This document shows positions 26,409-34,884 of a DNA stretch of 64,000 nt, piece after piece. How positions within the stretch are numbered: position 1 is the stretch's first letter; the number at the start of each line of letters is the position of its first letter. The stretch is from Halothermothrix orenii H 168. GTDB taxonomy: Bacteria > Bacillota > Halanaerobiia > Halanaerobiales > Halothermotrichaceae. The translations under genes and the position numbers were made by a program. Below the pieces are notes generated by a model, which saw only the letters and a program-made list of their open reading frames with translations, searched no databases and was not told the DNA's origin. The DNA is taken from the NCBI RefSeq assembly GCF_000020485.1, contig NC_011899.1, forward strand, positions 1,768,501 through 1,832,500, in the 5' to 3' direction.

Positions 26409-26678
26409 TTATCCAATATATGTAGGAATATGCTGAAATAATGAAGTCACAAAATCGACAATTGTGCTCAACATCCAGGGACCGAATATAGCTATTGAGA
26501 TTAAAACTGCCAGTATTTTGGGAACAAAGGCGAGAGTCTGTTCCTGAATCTGGGTTGTGGCCTGGAAAATGGCAACAAGGAGTCCGGTTATCAAACCAAA
26601 GCCGATTACCGGTGCAATAATCTTTAAAACAACAAACAGAGCATTCCGGCCAATATCTATTACCAGTGCTTTATCCAC
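26409..26678 (-). CDS. fliQ: Flagellar export gate protein FliQ
   Basis: An 89-residue protein with two membrane helices, the normal size of FliQ. The stretch GLITGLLVAIFQATTQIQEQTLAFVPKI is diagnostic. It starts with GTG after GCAGGTGA. FliQ packs around the FliP-FliR core of the gate. Gene order fliP-fliQ-fliR is intact. Confidence 0.95.
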   Translation of the reverse strand: MDKALVIDIGRNALFVVLKIIAPVIGFGLITGLLVAIFQATTQIQEQTLAFVPKILAVLISIAIFGPWMLSTIVDFVTSLFQHIPTYIG

Positions 26679-26693
26679 CTACATTCACCTGCC

Positions 26694-27458
26694 TCAGTAA
26701 AATGTCTTAACCAGGGATTCTATTACCAGATACCAGCCGTCTACCAGAATAAACAGTAAGAGCTTAAACGGCAGGGAGATAATAATCGGAGGCAACATCA
26801 ACATCCCCATTGACATCAGAATACTGGCCACTACCATGTCTATCATTAAAAAAGGCAGATAGATTAAAAACCCTATCTGAAAGGCCGTTTTCAGTTCACT
26901 TATAACAAAGGCAGGAATCAGGACATATGTTGGAATGTCTGCCCGGTTTTCAGGCCTTTCTATTCCCGTCATATTAACAAATAAGGCCAGATCCTTTTCC
27001 CTGGTTTGCTTAAACATAAAATCCCTGATCGGTTTAATACCTCGATCATAGGCTTGCTGGGTGGTAATTTCATTATTTAAGTATGGTTGCAGAGCCTGTT
27101 CGTTTATGTCCTGCCAGACTGGGGCCATAATGAATACTGTTAGAAATAAAGCCAGTCCTATCAGAACCTGGTTTGGCGGCATTCTCCTGGTAGCCAGAGC
27201 CTGCCTGATCAATCCGAGAACAACGATTACCCTGGTAAATGATGTTACCATAACCAGAAGGGCAGGTGCCAGGGATAATACAGTTAAAAGTAATAAAATT
27301 CTCAGTGACAGGACCAGGTCTTCTCCTTCAGCAGGATTAGAACCATTGATCTGGAGGTTTATATCCGGTAATTGAAATTCAACTGCACCTGCTTTACAAC
27401 TCAAAATACCTGTCAAGATAATAACTGTCAATAAAACTACTGCAATCTTTTTATTCAT
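26694..27458 (-). CDS. fliP: Flagellar export gate protein FliP
   Basis: A 254-residue FliP with a cleavable signal sequence (about residues 4-25), a short periplasmic stretch, four membrane helices and the signatures MVTSFTRVIVVLGLIRQALATRRMPPNQV and FLIYLPFLMIDMVVASILMSMGMLMLPP. It forms the pentameric part of the gate. ATG 27456-27458 is preferred over GTG 27467; the start overlaps the end of fliO by eight bases. Confidence 0.95.
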   Translation of the reverse strand: MNKKIAVVLLTVIILTGILSCKAGAVEFQLPDINLQINGSNPAEGEDLVLSLRILLLLTVLSLAPALLVMVTSFTRVIVVLGLIRQALATRRMPPNQVLIGLALFLTVFIMAPVWQDINEQALQPYLNNEITTQQAYDRGIKPIRDFMFKQTREKDLALFVNMTGIERPENRADIPTYVLIPAFVISELKTAFQIGFLIYLPFLMIDMVVASILMSMGMLMLPPIIISLPFKLLLFILVDGWYLVIESLVKTFY

Positions 27459-27792
27459 CCTGATCACGCCTGTTACGGGAAATTAAATTCTGGAAATAAC
27501 CCTTGAAATTTACTTCCTGCTTTAAATCAGGAATATCTATATCCTGATCATCCCACTCAGATATTACATGAAAACCCTTTTCATCAATACCTACCAGAAC
27601 AAGTTTTTCTTTAACCAGGAGTAAAACCAGACTTTTTTTTGGTCCCAGAAAAACCCTTTCAATTATATGAATATGCCTTCCTGTTTTCTGGTAACCCAGG
27701 CCCCTTTTCCAGAGGTAAAAACCCAGGTAGATTAATCCTATAATTAATAAAGTATATATTGTCACTCTGGCAAGTTCCCAGCCGTAATTCAT
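27451..27792 (-). CDS. fliO: Flagellar biosynthesis protein FliO (FliZ-type)
   Basis: A 113-residue protein with one N-terminal membrane helix (about residues 9-27, VTIYTLLIIGLIYLGFYLW) and a small cytoplasmic domain with HIIERVFLGPKKSLVLLLVKEKLVLVGI, the FliO/FliZ pattern. It is a scaffold for FliP assembly. The Bacillus counterpart (fliZ) has the same place between fliY/cheY and fliP, but is longer with an extracellular part. Confidence 0.87.
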   Translation of the reverse strand: MNYGWELARVTIYTLLIIGLIYLGFYLWKRGLGYQKTGRHIHIIERVFLGPKKSLVLLLVKEKLVLVGIDEKGFHVISEWDDQDIDIPDLKQEVNFKGYFQNLISRNRRDQDE

Positions 27793-27810
27793 ATTTTTTC
27801 CCCTTTGTGA

Positions 27811-28938
27811 CTAAATATTGTTTAACCTCTCCATGGGACTTATAATATCTTTGACCCTGAAACCAAAGTTTTCATCTATAACTACAACTTCACCTTTGGC
27901 GATAAGTTTTCCATTAACCAGCAAATCAACCGGTTCCCCGGCCAGTTTCTCCAGTTCAACTATAGAACCTTCCCCCAGATCCAGAATCTGCTTAATAGTC
28001 ATCCGGGTCTTACCGAGCCGCACGGTAACTTCGAGGGGTACATCCTGGATAAGCTCCATATTCTGGGGAAGAGGTGCCGTATTCCCATTATCAAAGGAAG
28101 GGAATTGAGCCCTCTTGACATCTACATTTTCTTCACCGGCTGATACCCTGTTGGCACTACCTGATACAGGTTGACCGGTAGTAGATGCAGAACCTGTAGA
28201 AGCTGTAGCAGCCACTGTTTTCCTGGCCTCCCCTTTTTCCTCCTCAGCATCCTTAGCCGTCAAGCCTCCCATTTCCTCAACCAGTTTTACAGCCAGCTGT
28301 TTGGTAAAGCCCATGGGAGCTATCTGTTTAAAACTACTATCAATTAAATCGCCAACCTTTAACCGGAATGAAATACTGACTACTTTTTCATCATCACTAC
28401 CCAGGTACTTTTCCCTTTTACCATTCAATTCATCAATATCCAGATATTTGGTCTCAGGTGGTGATATATTTACTACTTCGTTAAGGATGCTGGACATTGA
28501 AGTAGATGAGGAACCCATCATCTGGTTCATGGCTTCACCGATGGCACTGAGGTGGATTTCATCCAGTTTTTCATCACTGGTGCCATCTCCACCCATCATT
28601 AAATCAGCTATAACCATAGCATCTTCTTCTTTGATAATCAGAAGGTTTATGCCCTCCAGTCCGGAAATATATTTAACCCTGACCAGAACACAGGGCCGTT
28701 CATATTCCTGACTTAATTCTTTAAAGGTCACTACCTCAACTTTCGGGGTGGTTATTTCTACCTTCTGATCAAGTATGGTAGACAAAGCTGTAGCTGCCGA
28801 CCCCATTGCAATATTACCTATTTCACCCAGAACATCCCTTTCCTCATGGGTTAACTCATTGCTATCCTCATCACTGTTATCCATAAGGGCATCAATTTCT
28901 TCCTGGGATAGTATATCTTTATCCTGGTTATCCATCAT
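27811..28938 (-). CDS. fliY: Flagellar switch protein FliY (CheC domain plus FliN domain)
   Basis: A 375-residue switch protein. The N-terminus LSQEEIDALM is the short peptide shared with FliM. Residues about 35-225 form a CheC-type phosphatase domain (ERDVLGEIGNIAMGSAATALS and a second LSAIGEAMNQMMGS), expected to act on CheY-P. After a Ser/Thr/Ala-rich linker the C-terminus (about 295-370) is a FliN/SpoA domain (VPLEVTVRLGKTRMTIKQILDLGEGSIVEL). ATG 28936-28938 with AAGGTG six bases upstream is the likely start and overlaps fliM by 11 bases. Confidence 0.95.
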   Translation of the reverse strand: MMDNQDKDILSQEEIDALMDNSDEDSNELTHEERDVLGEIGNIAMGSAATALSTILDQKVEITTPKVEVVTFKELSQEYERPCVLVRVKYISGLEGINLLIIKEEDAMVIADLMMGGDGTSDEKLDEIHLSAIGEAMNQMMGSSSTSMSSILNEVVNISPPETKYLDIDELNGKREKYLGSDDEKVVSISFRLKVGDLIDSSFKQIAPMGFTKQLAVKLVEEMGGLTAKDAEEEKGEARKTVAATASTGSASTTGQPVSGSANRVSAGEENVDVKRAQFPSFDNGNTAPLPQNMELIQDVPLEVTVRLGKTRMTIKQILDLGEGSIVELEKLAGEPVDLLVNGKLIAKGEVVVIDENFGFRVKDIISPMERLNNI

Positions 28939-29932
28939 TCTCTTCACCTTCCTCTTCATTACTGATAACATCAGTAATTTTTACAGCCATATGTTTATTA
29001 CTAACCCCGGCAACCCCCTGAAATTTAACGTTTTTCCCGATACGTATATCAACCTTTTCTTCGGCCTTTTTGTCTAGCCTGATGACATCACCGGGTTGAA
29101 GATATAGTAAATCAGTAACAGTAAGCTGGGTTTTCCCTACTTCAGCAATAACCTCAAGAGGGGCCCGCTTAAGTTTCTTCTTGATAGCCTCAATATGCTG
29201 GGCTGTTCTTTCTTCCCTGGTATTGGAAAACCACTGCTGGGCATTTAATTGTGGTACAATGGGTTCTATCATGATGTAGGGAATACAGACATTTACCAGA
29301 CCTTCACTATTTGCTATCTTGGCTGACATGGTAATCAGGATAGTCATATCATTACTGGGAACAACCTGGGTAAACTGAGGGTTGGACTCTATTTCCCTTA
29401 ACCTCGGTTTAACCCTGATAATGTTTTCCCAGGCTTCCGGTAAACCACTCAAAAACCAGGATATTACCTTTCGTAAAACAACCTTTTCAATATCTGTATA
29501 GGTCCTGACCCTGTCCAGGGGATTCCCCATTCCCCCGAATAACCTGTCAATGATAGCAAAACCAATATCAGGGTTTATTTCAAAGATAAACTGTCCGTTA
29601 AAGGGCTCCATCTCGCTGATACCGATAATGGTCGGTTCTGGTAGAGACCGGATAAATTCTTCATAGGTTAACTGTTCAATAGAAGCCACCTCAAAATCGA
29701 CTCTACTCCTGAGCTGGGTGGATAAGGTAGTGGTCAGGATTCGGGCAAAGTTTTCATGGATCATTTCCAGGGTTCTCATCTGTTCTTTAGACAGCTTATC
29801 GGGGCGCCGAAAATCATAAACCTTTACCTTTTCTTCTTCTGTCTCTTTTTTTATCTCCTCGACATCCACATCACCGGATGACAGGGCAGATAGTAACGAA
29901 TCTATTTCACTCTGACTCAATACATCAGCCAT
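28928..29932 (-). CDS. fliM: Flagellar motor switch protein FliM
   Basis: A 334-residue FliM with the CheY-P-binding N-terminal peptide LSQSEIDSLLSALS, a middle domain containing GGMGNPLDRVRTYTDIEKVV (about residues 130-150), and a C-terminal SpoA domain (VIAEVGKTQLTVTDLLYLQPGDVIRLD). With FliG and FliY it forms the C-ring that sets rotation direction. It is 12 bases downstream of fliL. Confidence 0.96.
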   Translation of the reverse strand: MADVLSQSEIDSLLSALSSGDVDVEEIKKETEEEKVKVYDFRRPDKLSKEQMRTLEMIHENFARILTTTLSTQLRSRVDFEVASIEQLTYEEFIRSLPEPTIIGISEMEPFNGQFIFEINPDIGFAIIDRLFGGMGNPLDRVRTYTDIEKVVLRKVISWFLSGLPEAWENIIRVKPRLREIESNPQFTQVVPSNDMTILITMSAKIANSEGLVNVCIPYIMIEPIVPQLNAQQWFSNTREERTAQHIEAIKKKLKRAPLEVIAEVGKTQLTVTDLLYLQPGDVIRLDKKAEEKVDIRIGKNVKFQGVAGVSNKHMAVKITDVISNEEEGEENDG

Positions 29933-29944
29933 ATGATTAACCTC

Positions 29945-30382
29945 CTACTGAACCACCAGCTGAGTAAACCAAACACTGGTGATTTTCCCGGTAGTTAAAA
30001 CCTGATTTAACTCAGCCCTGACTCTATTTTTTATGGTTCTGGCCCCCGGTTCCTCTATATCGGCCATTTTCTGGTCCCTTAAAATTGAAATAATAATATC
30101 CCTTATCTGGGGACTCCTTTTATCCAGTTCACGAATTACACTGTCCTGACTAACTTCAACTACAATACTTGCTTTTATGTACTGGTATCCACCTGTACCG
30201 GAGAGATTGACGATAAAATCTCCCAGTGAATAGGTAGGGCCAATATCCTTGCTTTCAAGAACATGCTGGGAATTGGTCCGGTCAAAGTAGGTCATAAAGC
30301 CATAACTTGTCCCGGCTGCAATTAAAACCATCATAATTACTATACCAATGAAAGATTTTACTCCTCCACCTTTATCAGCCAT
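29945..30382 (-). CDS. fliL: Flagellar basal body-associated protein FliL
   Basis: A 145-residue single-pass membrane protein (helix about residues 10-29) with a periplasmic stomatin-like domain containing YSLGDFIVNLSGTGGYQYIKASIVVEV and ending VLTTGKITSVWFTQLVVQ, the FliL end pattern. FliL stabilises stator units. AAAGGAGG precedes the ATG. It lies between motB and fliM. Confidence 0.93.
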   Translation of the reverse strand: MADKGGGVKSFIGIVIMMVLIAAGTSYGFMTYFDRTNSQHVLESKDIGPTYSLGDFIVNLSGTGGYQYIKASIVVEVSQDSVIRELDKRSPQIRDIIISILRDQKMADIEEPGARTIKNRVRAELNQVLTTGKITSVWFTQLVVQ

Positions 30383-30388
30383 TACAAA

Positions 30389-31126
30389 CTACCTCCTTTC
30401 CATTGCCTTATTGTGTAGTGTATTGAGAATTACTATTTCAACCCTTCTATTTTTGGCCCGGTGTTCAACTGTATCATTGGGATAAAGGGGTCGGTATTCA
30501 GAATACCCTGCTGCAGATAAACGGGATGGATCAATACCGTGTCTTTCTATAAAGTATTTGATAACATTGGTGGCTCTGGTAGTTGATAATTCCCAGTTGG
30601 ACGGAAATTGTTCATTATGTATTGGCCAGTTATCGGTGTGGCCTTCGACAGCTATTTCATTTGGAATTTTTTCTATGATACCGGCAATTTCGTCCAGAAG
30701 CCTTTTTCCTCCTGGCTTAATTTCTGCCTTCCCGATATCATAAAGGACCTGTCCGGTTAATCTTACCACCAGCCCACGTTTGGTAAGTTCCATTTTAACC
30801 CTGTCTGATAACTTTTCCTTTTCAACATACCGGTTTATCTGGCCCATTACCTTCTCAAAAACCTGATTTGATGGATTGAACCTGTTTCCAATTGAACCCC
30901 TTGATAACAATTCCTCGTCCATTATCGTCTTACCACCAGGCATTACACCAAGTTTAGCCTGAAGGGCAGAAATAAATCCCTCAAATTTTTCCACATTCAT
31001 CACTGAAAAAGAATACAGGAAAACAAAGAAAACTAACAGTAAGGTCATCATATCCCCGTATGTAACCATCCATCCCGGGGAAGTATTCTTATTTTCCTCT
31101 TCCAGGTCTTTTTTGAGTTTAGGCAT
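30389..31126 (-). CDS. motB: Flagellar stator protein MotB
   Basis: A 245-residue stator subunit. One membrane helix follows GWMVTYGDMMTLLLVFFVF, in which Asp25 is the ion-carrying residue. The periplasmic OmpA/MotB domain (about residues 125-235) includes VEGHTDNWPIHNEQFPSNWELSTTRA and NRRVEIVI, for binding peptidoglycan. ATG 31124-31126 overlaps the motA stop and is preferred over the open frame to 31201. Whether protons or sodium drive it cannot be told from the sequence; a halophile could use either. Confidence 0.94.
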   Translation of the reverse strand: MPKLKKDLEEENKNTSPGWMVTYGDMMTLLLVFFVFLYSFSVMNVEKFEGFISALQAKLGVMPGGKTIMDEELLSRGSIGNRFNPSNQVFEKVMGQINRYVEKEKLSDRVKMELTKRGLVVRLTGQVLYDIGKAEIKPGGKRLLDEIAGIIEKIPNEIAVEGHTDNWPIHNEQFPSNWELSTTRATNVIKYFIERHGIDPSRLSAAGYSEYRPLYPNDTVEHRAKNRRVEIVILNTLHNKAMERR

Positions 31127-31922
31127 TTTCACCCACCGCCATCTCTTCGAACCTGGGTGCCTCCGAAGCAATCCTTTCTCTTTCAGTAGCCAGGAAGGCA
31201 TTTAACTTTTCTCTTACTATCCTCGGGTTTTCACCGGCCTGAATGGACAAAACCCCTTCAATCATAACTTCTTTTAACAGTACCTCTTCAAGACTCCTTA
31301 TCCGCAACTTACCTGCCAGCGGATTAAATAAAAGGTTTGCCAGGAGGGCACCATAAAGGGTAGTAATAAGGGCTACAGCCATACCAGAACCTAAATTGGT
31401 CGGATCATCAAGCTGGCTTAACATCTGGATTAAACCGATGAGGGTCCCGATTAATCCAAATGACGGAGCCAGCTGACCCATGGTACTGAAGAGTCCTCGC
31501 CCTTTTTGATGCCTTTCTTCAAGGAAGGTAAGTTTTGTTTCAAGGATGTTTCTGACAAGCTCGGGATCTGTACCGTCAACTACCAGCTGAATACCCTTTT
31601 GTAAAAACGGGTCATTTATTTCCATGACATCCTGCTCCAGGGCCAGCAAACCCTCACGCCTGGCCTTTTCAGCAAAACCAACAAGTATATCTATTATTTC
31701 ATCTGAATCAAGAGTATGTTCCTGAAAGGCCACCCTTATTAATGATGGTATTTTCTTTAATTCGTTAAAAGAGTAACTTACCATTGTCCCGGCCAGTGTT
31801 CCCCCAAGAACAATCATCAGTGACTGAACACTGAGGAAAATAACTGCATTTCCTCCCATAATGATAGCGCCACCAAGGAGGACTATTCCTGTCAGGATAC
31901 CAATTAAAGTCGACAAATCCAT
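31119..31922 (-). CDS. motA: Flagellar stator protein MotA
   Basis: A 267-residue stator subunit with four membrane helices, two near the N-terminus (about residues 3-50) and two in 150-205 (FSTMGQLAPSFGLIGTLIGLIQML and ALITTLYGALLANLLFNPLAGK). The cytoplasmic loop between them carries the charged residues that touch FliG. It is followed by motB with an eight-base overlap and preceded four bases away by flbD. Confidence 0.95.
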   Translation of the reverse strand: MDLSTLIGILTGIVLLGGAIIMGGNAVIFLSVQSLMIVLGGTLAGTMVSYSFNELKKIPSLIRVAFQEHTLDSDEIIDILVGFAEKARREGLLALEQDVMEINDPFLQKGIQLVVDGTDPELVRNILETKLTFLEERHQKGRGLFSTMGQLAPSFGLIGTLIGLIQMLSQLDDPTNLGSGMAVALITTLYGALLANLLFNPLAGKLRIRSLEEVLLKEVMIEGVLSIQAGENPRIVREKLNAFLATERERIASEAPRFEEMAVGENA

Positions 31923-31926
31923 TATT

Positions 31927-32130
31927 TCACCCCTCTTCTACCTTCAGGTTACCAAAAACCTTCTGCTTATACTCTATCACCTTTTTTATAATATCGTCAA
32001 CATCATCCAGTACCAGGATTTTTTTATTGGTTGTCAATGTAATTACTGTATCAGGGGTGGCCTGAACTGTTTCCATTAGGTCTGCATTAATGACAATTTC
32101 ATCACCATTAATTTTTTTAACTTTAATCAT
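31927..32130 (-). CDS. flbD: FlbD-family protein (SwrD-like)
   Basis: A 67-residue small protein of the Firmicute FlbD family, called SwrD in Bacillus, where it raises motor torque for swarming. It has the family pattern INADLMETVQATPDTVITLTTNKKI followed by VIEYKQKVFG. It lies directly before motA and after flgE, the same neighbourhood as in Bacillus. There is no membrane helix. Confidence 0.88.
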   Translation of the reverse strand: MIKVKKINGDEIVINADLMETVQATPDTVITLTTNKKILVLDDVDDIIKKVIEYKQKVFGNLKVEEG

Positions 32131-32204
32131 ATTAAAACCTTCCTTTTTAAAGTTTGTAAGACTCCCCTCACGTTCTATAAACCTGGCCGGATTTTATTCC
32201 TGTA

Positions 32205-32232
32205 ACCGGGGATAGTAACAACTACCCCCGGT
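32205..32232 (-). repeat. Strong intercistronic hairpin between flgE and flbD
   Basis: ACCGGGG (32205-32211) pairs with CCCCGGT (32226-32232), and after one mismatch the stem continues with TAGT/ACTA around an AACA loop, 11 pairs in all. It is not followed by a U run on either strand. It lies in the only long spacer between flgE and the motor genes, so it may be an RNA-processing or stability element. Confidence 0.5.
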
Positions 32233-32320
32233 ACTTTATAAATATTGTTGAGTTTATAAATTTAGCCTGAACTGACTTCAGTTAATTTAGATAATATATT
32301 ACTAGATAATAATTTATCCA

Positions 32321-33880
32321 TTATCTCTTGAGGTTAACCAGGTCCTGGAGCATCTGGTCAGTGGTAGTAATAATCTTGGAATTGGCCTGGAAACCACGCT
32401 GGGTCGTAATCATGTCCGTAAACTGTTCTGCAAGGTCCACATTGGACATTTCCAGATTACCGACCGATATCTTGCCACGACCTCCACTACCTGCTTCCCC
32501 TATCTGGGGATCACCTGAGTTCTCTGATGGTGAAAAGAGGGTTTCTCCTTCCTTCATTAACCCGGACGGATTGACAAAATAGGCAATGGCAATCTGCCCG
32601 ATGGGCCTTACAAGTCCATTAGAATAACTACCGGTGATGACACCACCATCATCTATGGTAAATCCTTCTAAAGCACCGGTTTCATATCCATCAGAATTTA
32701 TTTTGAAGTCAAACCCTTCAGCCAGCTGGGTCAGGGCTGAAAAATCAAGATTTATGGTCTGACCGGTAGCGGCACCATTGGTCGGGTCAAAGGCAATACT
32801 ACCATTGGACCCACTATTTATTGTCCCGTCTGGATTGAAGGTTATAGTTCCTGATGCAGGCGAAGCAGGAAGATTAGCATCAGTTACATCTACTAAATTC
32901 CAGTCCCAGGTATTGCTGGGTGGATTGGAAAGGGTTATAGCTCCAGCTCCATCAAAATCTGTCATAGCCCCGGTTGTGGTAGCCGTAATATCTACAGAGG
33001 CAAGCCCATTGGCATTTAAGGCATCATTTATAGCGTTTTCAATAGCTTCTAAATCAGCAGGAGCATTTGTACTGCTGTTATCCCAGTCAGCAGCTACAGT
33101 TACAGTATTGGTACCACTATTATAACTTGCATTTATCTGACTATCATCATCAGCAAGAAAATCAATTGTCAAATTATTTAAATTAATATCTGGTTCAGTT
33201 GCTCTAAAATTTAGATCCCAGCCACCAATTGTTGTGGTAAGCTCAGGTACCCTTTTTGTAAAGGACAGGGTTACAGTATGCATTTCCCCCAGGGAATCAA
33301 GGACATCAACAGTAATTTCCCTGGTCCCACCAAATTGACTATCAAGATTACCACTTATAGTGGCATTCCCGGTGGCCCGGGCATTCATAATTGAATATTC
33401 ATCGGTAATATGGATATTCTCGGGGTCCTGCCCGGAATTAATGGTACCAGTACTGATGTCGGCCATCCAGCCCTGAATTACAAAACCGTTAGAAACATTA
33501 ACAAGATATCCATTATCGTCGAGGTTTAGCCTACCGGCCCTGGTGAACAGGTTTTTCTGACCATTATTGACAACAAAATATCCATTACCCTGAATGGCAA
33601 GATCAGTAGTAACACCGGTTGGCTGCAGATTGCCCTGGGTATGGTCAACAGTTATACTGCCAACTCCTACCCCGAGGCCGACCTGCATGGGGTTAACTCC
33701 CCCGCGGCCTCCCTGTGGTGCCTTAGCACCGCGCAGGGTCTGACTTAACATCTCTTTGAAAGTAACACTACTGCTTTTATAACCAACTGTATTCACATTG
33801 GCAATATTATTACCAATGACATCCATCCTAGTTTGATGGGCTTTTAAACCGGAAACACCGGCATACATGGAACGCATCAT
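32321..33880 (-). CDS. flgE: Flagellar hook protein FlgE
   Basis: A 519-residue hook protein starting MMRSMYAGVSGLKAHQTRM, with NNIANVNTVGYKSSSVTFKEML (about residues 24-45) and the C-terminal helix FTDMITTQRGFQANSKIITTTDQMLQDL. The middle (about 180-390) is a variable Asn/Thr/Ser-rich surface domain of low complexity, which makes it longer than the 400-residue core FlgE. The ATG pair at 33875-33880 follows AGGAGG by about 12 bases; a TTG at 33892 directly abuts the ribosome site and is unlikely. A switch-like leader precedes it. Confidence 0.93.
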   Translation of the reverse strand: MMRSMYAGVSGLKAHQTRMDVIGNNIANVNTVGYKSSSVTFKEMLSQTLRGAKAPQGGRGGVNPMQVGLGVGVGSITVDHTQGNLQPTGVTTDLAIQGNGYFVVNNGQKNLFTRAGRLNLDDNGYLVNVSNGFVIQGWMADISTGTINSGQDPENIHITDEYSIMNARATGNATISGNLDSQFGGTREITVDVLDSLGEMHTVTLSFTKRVPELTTTIGGWDLNFRATEPDINLNNLTIDFLADDDSQINASYNSGTNTVTVAADWDNSSTNAPADLEAIENAINDALNANGLASVDITATTTGAMTDFDGAGAITLSNPPSNTWDWNLVDVTDANLPASPASGTITFNPDGTINSGSNGSIAFDPTNGAATGQTINLDFSALTQLAEGFDFKINSDGYETGALEGFTIDDGGVITGSYSNGLVRPIGQIAIAYFVNPSGLMKEGETLFSPSENSGDPQIGEAGSGGRGKISVGNLEMSNVDLAEQFTDMITTQRGFQANSKIITTTDQMLQDLVNLKR

Positions 33881-33913
33881 ACCTGAATCCAACCTCCTTT
33901 AGAGTTCAACTGG

Positions 33914-33973
33914 CAAACACCGCTATCAGTTGGTGTTTGAGAGGCCTCCTGATCCAGGTCCAGCCTCAACACC
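33914..33973 (-). promoter_or_regulatory. Leader of flgE with mutually exclusive hairpins
   Basis: In transcript order segment A (GGTGTTGAGGC, 33973-33963) can pair with segment B (GCCTC plus AACACC, within 33945-33932). B can instead pair perfectly over 8 bp with segment C (GGTGTTTG, 33921-33914). A-B and B-C exclude each other. The last segment ends 16 bases before the flgE ribosome site (33893-33898). This is a switch geometry read from complementarity alone. Confidence 0.45.
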
Positions 33974-34015
33974 AGTTGTCAAATAATTAATCACTTTTTA
34001 GATTTTATAAACACT

Positions 34016-34414
34016 TTACATAAACACAGCACTATCTATATTTGTAAAGACATTTTCCTTAATATTGCTGTCATCAATAGCTGTAATCACCGTTTTGTTC
34101 TCAACACTGACCACATAAGCTACATTGTTTACCATAATGAGGGAATCCCTTGAGCCCTTTTCCTCTGCTTTCTTTATCCCGTTTTTAAGCTGGTTAAGGT
34201 CCTTTTCAGTTAAATTGATATTACGGGATACCAGTCGATTCTGGGCATGTTTCGAGAATTTAACCCCGGTCTTCTCTTTTAACTGCCGGGATAAAACCTT
34301 TTTAAAATCAACCTTTTTGCCCTGTTTATCGGTTTTATCCGGAGCTGCCGGTTTTTTCTGAACCTTACCGGCCGGGTTTATGGGGTGGTTAACTATCAAA
34401 CGGTTATCAACCAT
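34016..34414 (-). CDS. Flagellar operon protein, TIGR02530 family
   Basis: A 132-residue cytoplasmic protein of the small family found between flgD and flgE in many Firmicutes. The core VKFSKHAQNRLVSRNINLTEKDLNQLKNGIKKAEEKGSRDSLIMVNN is split here as residues about 50-98. A basic, Pro-rich N-terminus (PAGKVQKKPAAPDK) is probably disordered. Its biochemical role is not known; its constant place next to the hook genes suggests help in hook assembly. Confidence 0.85.
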   Translation of the reverse strand: MVDNRLIVNHPINPAGKVQKKPAAPDKTDKQGKKVDFKKVLSRQLKEKTGVKFSKHAQNRLVSRNINLTEKDLNQLKNGIKKAEEKGSRDSLIMVNNVAYVVSVENKTVITAIDDSNIKENVFTNIDSAVFM

Positions 34415-34439
34415 TTTTAATCACCCACTTTCTAATCCA

Positions 34440-34868
34440 TTAACTGATTGAAGTAATAGTATCTACAGGTATTTTTACATCATTATCGAGATGGGCATAC
34501 AGGGTTCCCGATTCATAAACTACCTTGGTCACTTTACCACTTAAAATCCTTCCACTTTGACTATCTACATACTCAACGTTTCTACCAATCAAAGCTGCCC
34601 CCTGGGACAGACTTTCCATTCGCATAAAGGTACTTAAGTTTTCATTCATATTGGCCATCTGTTCTAAGGAACTAAATTCAGCCATCTGGGCAATAAACTC
34701 TCTATCTTCCATTGGTTTCAAGGGATCCTGGTGCCTTAACTGGGTAATTAATAGTTTGAAAAAAGCATCTTTATCAAGGTTATTGCCATCATTTCTTTCC
34801 ATAGTGACTTTTTCATTACTCTGGCTGGTCTGTGGAGTAACACTAAAGGTTCTGGCCAGCATTGTCAT
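34440..34868 (-). CDS. flgD: Hook capping protein FlgD (short form)
   Basis: A 142-residue FlgD that holds the conserved N-terminal part: LDKDAFFKLLITQLRHQDPLKPMEDREFIAQMAEFSSLEQM (about residues 31-71), then one short beta region ending IPVDTITSIS. The enteric protein is about 230 residues and has extra FnIII and tudor-like domains; short forms like this are usual in Firmicutes. It caps the growing hook and is exported early. Confidence 0.92.
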   Translation of the reverse strand: MTMLARTFSVTPQTSQSNEKVTMERNDGNNLDKDAFFKLLITQLRHQDPLKPMEDREFIAQMAEFSSLEQMANMNENLSTFMRMESLSQGAALIGRNVEYVDSQSGRILSGKVTKVVYESGTLYAHLDNDVKIPVDTITSIS

Positions 34869-34884
34869 AAATATCCCCCCTTTT

